Below, in pieces: positions 44,846 to 50,808 of a stretch of DNA of 50,808 nt. A program made the position numbers and the translations under genes. The stretch's first letter is position 1. Every line of letters begins with the position of its first letter. The notes below the pieces were generated by a model that saw only the letters and a program-made list of their open reading frames with translations, did no database searches and was not told the DNA's origin. The DNA comes from Golubevia sp. BC0850. Taxonomy: Eukaryota > Basidiomycota > Exobasidiomycetes > Golubeviales > Golubeviaceae. The DNA lies in contig JAAVVG010000051.1 in assembly GCA_012976225.1 (NCBI GenBank), positions 1 to 50,808 of the forward strand. The letters run 5' to 3'.

Positions 44846-45269
44846 GAGTGAGGATGGTTTCGCACAACAGTCTCAGATAGACTCAGAAAGCTTTCACAAT
44901 TGACAATGCAGCCCTGGGGAAAAGGTCATTGTTGTTTGACTTTAGAGGCAGGTTGGGCTGTCTCCAGCGAACTTTATTGACCTTCATGATTGCATCTCTT
45001 TTGGAAAATCAAAAAAGCTTGCTTGTAGTGTCATGGGATTTAGGCTCTCAAAGGAGTCTATTTGGAAGTCAAACCAGTCAAGCGGCAAGCACAACAGAAA
45101 TGACACAAACTCTGCTGGGATGAGTCGTCTCTCTGTTCATGTCTGCTTTTGTTCACTGATATTTTTCTGCAGTTCTCACACCTCGGCGTTCCTTGCATGA
45201 ATATCCCGAGACAGGCTCTTCACTTTTGAGGATAGAGATGAAATTCACTAGGACTCATGTTCATCAGCC
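44846..45269. other. Nothing firm
   Basis: A plus-strand frame at 44929-45123 (LLTFMIASLLENQKSLLVV) has no ATG and no domain. No repeats were noted. Confidence 0.4.
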
Positions 45270-45570
45270 TCAGGGAGCTCCGCCCACTTCTGTCAAAGTG
45301 TAAATGGAACCATCAGAGAAAACGATTTTGCCCCTTGTGATATACTCATATGAGTAGTCATCACAGGCCATCATAGCTTTCTCGTAGCTGTTTCAGCTTC
45401 CATATCTTCTCATAACTTCCAGAACCTTCCTGTACATGCCCTCGGCTTCCACCACTTTCTCCACCCTTCTGGAACCTTCTTTCAGCTCAGTCCATACTTC
45501 GTACGCAGTCACTCTTGAAAAGTATACAAATTCTCTCTCAGATTGTAGTAAATGTTTCTTCATCCGATAT
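45270..45570 (-). pseudogene. C-terminal gene fragment with an in-frame stop
   Basis: The minus strand reads EREFVYFSRVTAYEVWTELK, EGMYRKVLEVMRRYGS, then an in-frame TGA near 45391, then SYEKAMMACDDYSYEYITRG and SDGSIYTLTEVGGAP before a TGA at 45270-45272. Both halves are in the same frame and look strongly coding. No intron consensus spans the internal stop. The upstream end runs into a diverged LTR remnant at about 45535, so the gene seems to have been cut there. I do not recognise the family. Confidence 0.4.
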
Positions 45571-45720
45571 GACAAATATTCTCAAACCCTCATAGCCCTA
45601 GTTCCCAGCCTTAGCACCATAATCCCAGCAGCTGATTCTCAGCTGCCCTTTGCCACTCAAGCAAGTGCCCAACCTCTTGCCTCAAGTCCTCATAGCCTTC
45701 CCCCCCCCCCTACAGCCGTC
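45535..45720 (+). repeat. Diverged LTR remnant
   Basis: The stretch aligns by eye with the middle and 3' half of the LTR at 32867-33261: GATTGTAGTAAATG..TTCATCCGATAT parallels AATTGTACATAGAT..CTCATCTGATAT, and GCTGATTCTCAGCTGCC parallels GCTGATTCGCAGCTGCC. The left LTR end is absent and many bases differ. It is an old fragment of the same or a sister family. Confidence 0.5.
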
Positions 45721-46290
45721 CTCTCCGGCATCGATCTCACTCCAAATTATCTTCGCATCAATGATGACGGTTTTAACGTCTGTATAAACTCTCCTGTTTG
45801 TCCCCCCCTTACTTTGAGAATTCTCCAAACTCCTTCAACTGGTTTCAAATCTGGAGTATTGCCTGGATGCGGCATCTTGATGAAAGACCTTGGACACTTG
45901 TCTCTTTCGTCTTTGGCTATTTTTGCTTTATGAGAAGGAGCTCCTTTTTCAATGAATAAGCAAGAACTCCATGAATTCTATTCGTGTCTTCTACAACATG
46001 TTTCTAAGGAACCTCAACGACTTCTTATTCGTTGTTATGATGCTAAATCTACAACTAGCGGAACTAAGTGCGCGGCTTCCAACTTTCATATAACAGGGCC
46101 CCATCCTAGTCGGGAAACAATGGGATTCTTCAGGGGACCTCTGATGGCTTTGCAATAGCCTTGTGCATCGAACTTGATGTTTTTCTCTTTGATTCCGGTT
46201 TTATTGTACATCAACCATCTCTGAATCTTGGGGATTGAATGGTTGATCTCTTGGAGTATTTTGACCGAAGTCGGTGAGCAAAATCAACTT
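45721..46290 (+). other. Short unrecognised plus-strand frames
   Basis: Frames at 45721-45933 (DLTPNYLRINDDGFNVCINS) and 45952-46158 (ATG start, MNKQELHEFYSCLLQHVSKE) look protein-like. They lie between the LTR remnant and the HapX-like pseudogene. No domain is recognised and they are in different frames. Confidence 0.25.
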
Positions 46291-46295
46291 CAAAT

Positions 46296-48290
46296 GTGAT
46301 TTATACTAACAAGTCATCCACAACTATTACTGATTCATTTATAAAGAGATGTCAATCCACTTGCACTTCCACTTCTGGTCCATCTTCTTCAAATTCACCT
46401 TCCACTTCTCCAAATGATCCTTTGACTTCAATCTCTGCGAATCATAATCTTTTCGATGAAAAGAGAAAGGATGACGTCACTTTGGTCAAACCCGAAAAGG
46501 AATGGGTCTTGCCTCAAAGAGCTAAATCTGGTAGGAAACCTAGTCAGGTAGAACCTCCAACCATGAGTGGGCCTGTTGAGATATTAGTTGGGTATTCTGA
46601 GAGCTCAAAAGCTGACAACTCAGGTCAAGGTTCTTGTCAAAGTGTCTCTGGAAAGGTGAATGAAGAAGCAGTAGTGAGACAAAGGAAAGCGGTTCTCATT
46701 CCCCTTTCTTCTCTTATCGATCTCCAATCTCTCTTCTCTCGACAGAAACGTAAAGCTCAAAATCGTGCAAGTCAAAGAGCTTTCAGAGAAGTAAAACAAA
46801 TTACCTAGCTTCTATGGAACAAAAAGTGTTGGCTTACAAAGATGCAAAGGTCACAAGGACAATTGGATTACAAAAGCTAGCAAGAGGAGTCACTGAAGAG
46901 AATGAGAAATTAAAGGAAGAAAACAATTACTTAAAGAGGATTTGCCAAGATTTACTATCAGAATTGAACAGATGGAAGGAGGGTTTAGCTGGTGACAGAT
47001 CTTCAAATCAAGTTGGTGTCAATGCTAAAAGGAGAAATTTCAGTGGTTGTAAAGCTCCTTCTCATGAATCTAGAAGTTCTTCGATTTCCTTGAATGGAGA
47101 AGGACAAAGAGTCTCATCTCCTAGTAACGATCCTGGAACTATCAATGGGTATGGAAATTCAAACGGTGGTTTATCTCCTGATTCTTAAAATTCAGGGGAA
47201 TCTTTTCCTTTGGATGGAATGGGATCTTCGACTTCCAAATCCAGATCTCTTTCGTTGGTATCGAATCCGAATTAACATTAACAACAAACTACTACTTTTT
47301 CATCAACAACATCCTCATCTCCTCATGATTTGATCTCTCCAACTCGTGCGAATCCTGACTCAAGTCCCAATGGAAAGAATGATCAGAAACAAATCCACCC
47401 ATGGATCTTCAGGTGGTGGATTGAAACCTTGTGCAGACACTGATAAAGATTGTGTTCTCTGTACTGAAAGCAGTCCTTGTGTTTGTGTTGGAGAAGCAGA
47501 TTTAGATTTAAATGAAAGAGAGAATGAATCTATCACTACATCTAATAATCAACCTACGATGAGCGTTGGACATTTGTTAGGTCCAACTTCTTCTTCTCCT
47601 GGTTATTCTTCTTCTAAACTGAGAGTCAGTTATAAAATAAGGTAACGGAATTGGATCCGTAAATCAATCAAACAGATTAGTAGGAGCTACAAAACCAAAC
47701 CCAAAACCAAAATTAAGTGAAATTCATTCGCCTTTGACTAAATCAAATTGTGGCCAGCAGTTCCAGCTCAATTTTTATCCGTTCGAACGGATCCATCTCT
47801 TTCAATCATTTCTTCAATCTCAAATAATCCCATTTCCATCTCACTTCCATGTTCAGGAGATCCAAGCACTTGTTCTGCATGTTCCACGGATCCTGGTTTG
47901 GCTGCTTTTTGTGAAATTTGGATGGAAATCTATTTTCTCTTGCCATTTTGGACGTTGAAAACTCGGTTAGGATCAATAGTAGAAGTGAAAGTCAAAATTA
48001 ATCTTCTTTCAAATAAGAGAACGTGAGACTAATGATGGTGTCTCTTTTCAGATTCAAAGTAGAAATGGTAATGGAACTAAATTATGGCCTTCTTTCCCAT
48101 CTACTTCAACTTCGAATCATCTTCAAAGAATTTCCATACCTTTACCTTTACCTTCAACTTCAAATTTATCTTCTTTCCCAATCCCATCAATTCTTCAAGA
48201 CCTTTACCACCACCTTTACCAAATAGAAAGGAAACCATTCCAGAAGTATGGGCTCATATCCGATCTCATCCTAGATCCAATCAACGGGGA
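46296..48290 (+). pseudogene. hapX: HapX-like bZIP iron regulator, pseudogene
   Basis: Domains appear in HapX order. A Hap4-like CCAAT-complex binding motif (KEWVLPQRAKSGRKP, about 46495) comes first. A 54-bp intron (about 46690-46745) precedes the bZIP basic region KRKAQNRASQRAFRE. A zipper-like helix EENEKLKEENNYLKR follows, then the cysteine-rich motifs CVLCTESSPCVC (about 47455) and CSGDPSTCSACSTDP..AAFC (about 47860). EVWAHIRSHPR (about 48247) is the C-terminal motif. HapX/Php4 proteins repress iron-consuming genes under iron starvation and sense Fe-S status through such cysteines. The copy cannot be read through: there is a frame change right after the basic region (46800), in-frame TAA codons near 47187 and 47273, another shift near 47400, and later ones. 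No ATG begins the first frame. Confidence 0.8.
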
Positions 48291-49797
48291 GGGGGTTCGT
48301 CTCGGAAACAGGCACAGGACTCTGACCGTCTGGGGTCGAGCTCAGAACCGCACCCAAGGGCGGTTCAAACAGCCATGATCCATATTGAATTGTTCACATT
48401 GTTTAATTCGCAAACTACCAACAAAAGGATTGAGATTTTTAGGGGCCTTATACAGTCTCTCTTGCCAAGTGCAATGTTAGCACCTGCGACATTTTATCTC
48501 CTGCCAGCTGGGTTTTCCAAAGCAGATGAAAGAAGCGAAAGATCAGGGCTGGAAACCAACTACCTTGAGTCACTCGGGTGTAAAGCAGTGTCTCTTGAAG
48601 TGTTTTCTTATGATTTCATGATCTCATCGATCTTGCGATCAAGATGCCAAATCAATATCAAAGTCTCAGAAGGAGAGGCCGACCTGACTCATCTCTTCTT
48701 CAGGTGAAGTGTGAAGCGCCTTCATTCGTGAGGTGAGGTTTGATCCTGGTTTCCTGCTTTTCAAGGGAGTTGTTCGGTCCAGAAGATCACAAACCTCTGT
48801 TTAGGTAATAGGTACATACATTGGAGCAGGTGTGATGGGAAGGGAAGTATTTTTATCCACAGTCGAAGGGAGTGAGCAAAAGGGGTGGGGGGGGGGGGGT
48901 TGAGAAGGTCTCCTCCCTTTGTTCATCTCTCCTTGTGCTCGTCTCCCCTTCTTTTGTTGGTGAAATCGTCTGCCTATCTTTTTCACATCTTCGCACTGAT
49001 CACATTTTTTCTTTCTTTGTTCCTATAGTTGAAACCCAACTCACCTCCTTTCCTTGCCGATCCCATACGAAGGGGACTCCCTCTCCTATCAATGGCAGCA
49101 GCAGAGGCATGCATCTCTTCTTCTCTCCAAAGCAATACTCTCATCCATCCTTTTCGATACTTCTACTCACTCCTAGTAAGGGCTATCGGTAACTACGGCA
49201 CGAAAAAGAACGCCGTGCTGAGGCGCATCTTGGAACACACTGGATTACCCGCAGAATTACTGCACACGATAGCAATCGATCCAAGAGGAGGGTTGATGCA
49301 GAGATCGCCGCTGAGAAGAAGGGTCTCACTTCGAAGGCGGCTTACCCTTTCTGGAGCATTTTGGTATGTAACCTCATATTGGCCGCGTGGATAACTCTGT
49401 AAGTAGACAGTGGCTTCCAATCAATCAGATTTATCCGATTTGGACCGATTCAATTCTCTGAGATTGTTGGAAAACGATATTGGGAGCCAATCAAGTCTGA
49501 GCGAGGCTCAAGTACTGATAATTGCGATCGAATAGGTTGTTATTCATTAAGAATCACTGTAGTCACACGAAATGCAACGCTGGAGACAGCCTGTCTCCAA
49601 CGAGTAGAACTGAGTGATAGGCAAGAATTCTGCGTTCATCCTGTTCATATATCTCAAATTCTTTGTGCTACCCTGAGCGGAAATCAGTCTAATCCTGAAA
49701 CCTGCAGTAGTAAGGGTCTCGAAACCGGCAAAGGCCAGCATTTGCCATTGATCCACGCGCAGGTCTTGATGGAAGATTTCTATCATCTCTGTTGAGT
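48291..49797. other. 1.5 kb of short unlinked frames
   Basis: A plus-strand frame at 48375-48707 (SAMLAPATFYLLPAGFSKAD, TNYLESLGCKAVSLEVFSYD) and one at 49092-49394 from an ATG (MAAAEACISSSLQSNTLIHP) read partly like protein; neither is recognised. A G run of about 12 occurs at 48887-48898. No RNA gene was noticed. Confidence 0.3.
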
Positions 49798-50808
49798 GCA
49801 AGGCACTTCAGGGTTAGGGTGAACAAAGGTCAAAAGCCTCTGGCGGCCAAGCTGGGGAAAGCCCATCGGGAAGGCCTCCGCAATGTCATCCCATGCTATC
49901 GGACAACAGCAACTGAAGCTCTCGAAAGAGAAGCAGCCATCGCTCCAGTGATAGTGCAGCTGGACTACATCCGAAGAAGAGAAAGCATTCGGCTGACCAG
50001 ACTCCACGCATCTCACCCTCTCCTTGCCAGAGCCTACTCCTCGCAGATGTCATAGTATTCTCGACCCCAGAATCAAGCAGCAGCACCACCCATCCCCTTT
50101 GGTCCAGCAGCCAGAGCCGACAAGAGACCTAGGTTCACCACCCCACTCCAAGACCTTGCTGCTGCGTACTCCATCAATCCTCCAGAATTCATCAAGCCAA
50201 CCCCAATAGCACCTTGGAAGCCAAAACTCACCAGTGAGAAAAGGGTCACCAAAGGGAGAGTGGGCAAAGCTGGATGTGAGAAAGCAGCTCTACGACACTC
50301 CAAGCTAGTGGAGAAGTTGATGATGAATGAGGCAAACCTGATCGTATACACGGATGGCTCGAGGCTAGAATTAGACAGACGCGGTGAGTCAATTTCAGAG
50401 GAGGAGGAGGAGGATCGCCATCCACCAAGGCCTGGCAGGATCGGTGTTGGTGCAGGCTACTCCATCTGGCACCAGTACCAGGAGGTCGCAAATGGCAACG
50501 TACCAATGGGGAGCAGAGCAGAGGTGTTTGACGCAGAGGCAGTGGCCCTGAATGAAGGATTCAAACAGGCAATCCACTTGATACCCAACTCCCCCCAACT
50601 CTCCTGCATCTCTCGTATCTTTGTCTTCTTGGACAACTCTGCAGTGCTTTCCCTAGCTCTAAACTCACCAGTCTGTTCTAGCCAGAACCAATTCGAGGAG
50701 CTGGAGAAGAATGCCTGCGCTTGGCTAGAAAGGAATCCGTCGAATCGGATCCACTTGGATTGGGTCCCTGGACACACGGACATTGAAGGAAACGAGAAGG
50801 CAGATCAA
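49798..50808 (+). mobile_element. LINE (Tad-like) ORF2 segment, runs off the right edge
   Basis: The frame carries the linker that follows the reverse transcriptase in fungal LINEs (YRTTATEALEREAAIAPVIV, RLTRLHASHPLLARAYS), then one in-frame TAG at 50053-50055. An uninterrupted stretch with a complete RNase H domain follows: VYTDGS, GVGAGYSIW, AEVFDAEAVALNEGF, IFVFLDNSAVLSLAL and WVPGHTDIEGNEKADQ, with all expected acidic residues. A Glu/Pro-rich insert of about 20 residues separates YTDGS from GVGAGY. The reverse transcriptase itself is not found upstream, so the copy seems 5'-truncated near 49.8 kb. The 3' end lies outside the window. It is related to, but clearly diverged from, the minus-strand LINE piece at 26.9-28.1 kb. 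Confidence 0.82.

Noticed and set aside
45700-45712. C run, and a G run at 48,887-48,898, considered as structured elements.
   Set aside because: Single homopolymer runs without spaced G tracts; no G-quadruplex pattern or repeat array.
1-50808. Search for CRISPR-like arrays, rRNA genes and bacterial-type operons.
   Set aside because: No regularly spaced repeats and no rRNA-like sequence were noticed, and the gene structure is eukaryotic throughout.

Overview
The window looks like nuclear DNA of a fungus, most probably a basidiomycete. Genes carry several short GT-AG introns (mostly gtgagt donors), intergenic gaps are small, pyrimidine-rich tracts precede start codons, and there is an intron-containing tRNA-Pro, a HapX-type iron regulator relic, Ty3-type LTR retrotransposon DNA and Tad-like LINE pieces. 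I cannot place it below phylum with confidence.

Left part, about 0.5-22.1 kb: a compact housekeeping block with mostly clean gene models. In order: a six-exon inositol polyphosphate 5-phosphatase with a proline/serine-rich head and a beta-propeller-like region (minus); a small basic four-exon protein of unknown function (plus); an unresolved stretch; a small Ser/Thr-rich two-exon protein (minus); protein-L-isoaspartate O-methyltransferase (plus); a tentative coiled-coil gene (minus); ULA1, the regulatory half of the NEDD8-activating enzyme (minus); and URB1/Npa1, a very large 60S ribosome-biogenesis factor (plus). ULA1 and URB1 diverge from a 253-bp intergenic region with a long CT tract and a CACGTG box.

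Right part, about 22.1-50.8 kb: an accessory-looking compartment. It holds broken or partial host genes: an F-box/LRR-like gene, a DUF2306-like membrane protein with a homopolymer frameshift, a protein-kinase N-lobe fragment, and a HapX-like pseudogene. It also holds short cysteine-rich ORFs, one with a signal peptide, an unidentified multi-pass membrane protein, and a tRNA-Pro(UGG). Mobile DNA includes a 5'-truncated LINE tail (minus, about 26.86-28.15 kb), a Ty3/gypsy relic (minus, about 38.9-44.4 kb) with a related solo LTR nested inside it, a near-identical solo LTR in the opposite orientation at 32.9-33.3 kb, a diverged LTR remnant at 45.5-45.7 kb, a 174-bp poly(A)-ended insert flanked by an 11-bp direct repeat, and a second LINE entering at about 49.8 kb and running off the right edge.

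The genes do not form one pathway. The main pattern is the contrast between an intact, essential-gene block and an adjoining region where genes decay and retroelements accumulate. All assignments come from reading translations by eye. Exon borders of the 5-phosphatase, PIMT and the kinase fragment were checked for phase; others are approximate where stated.
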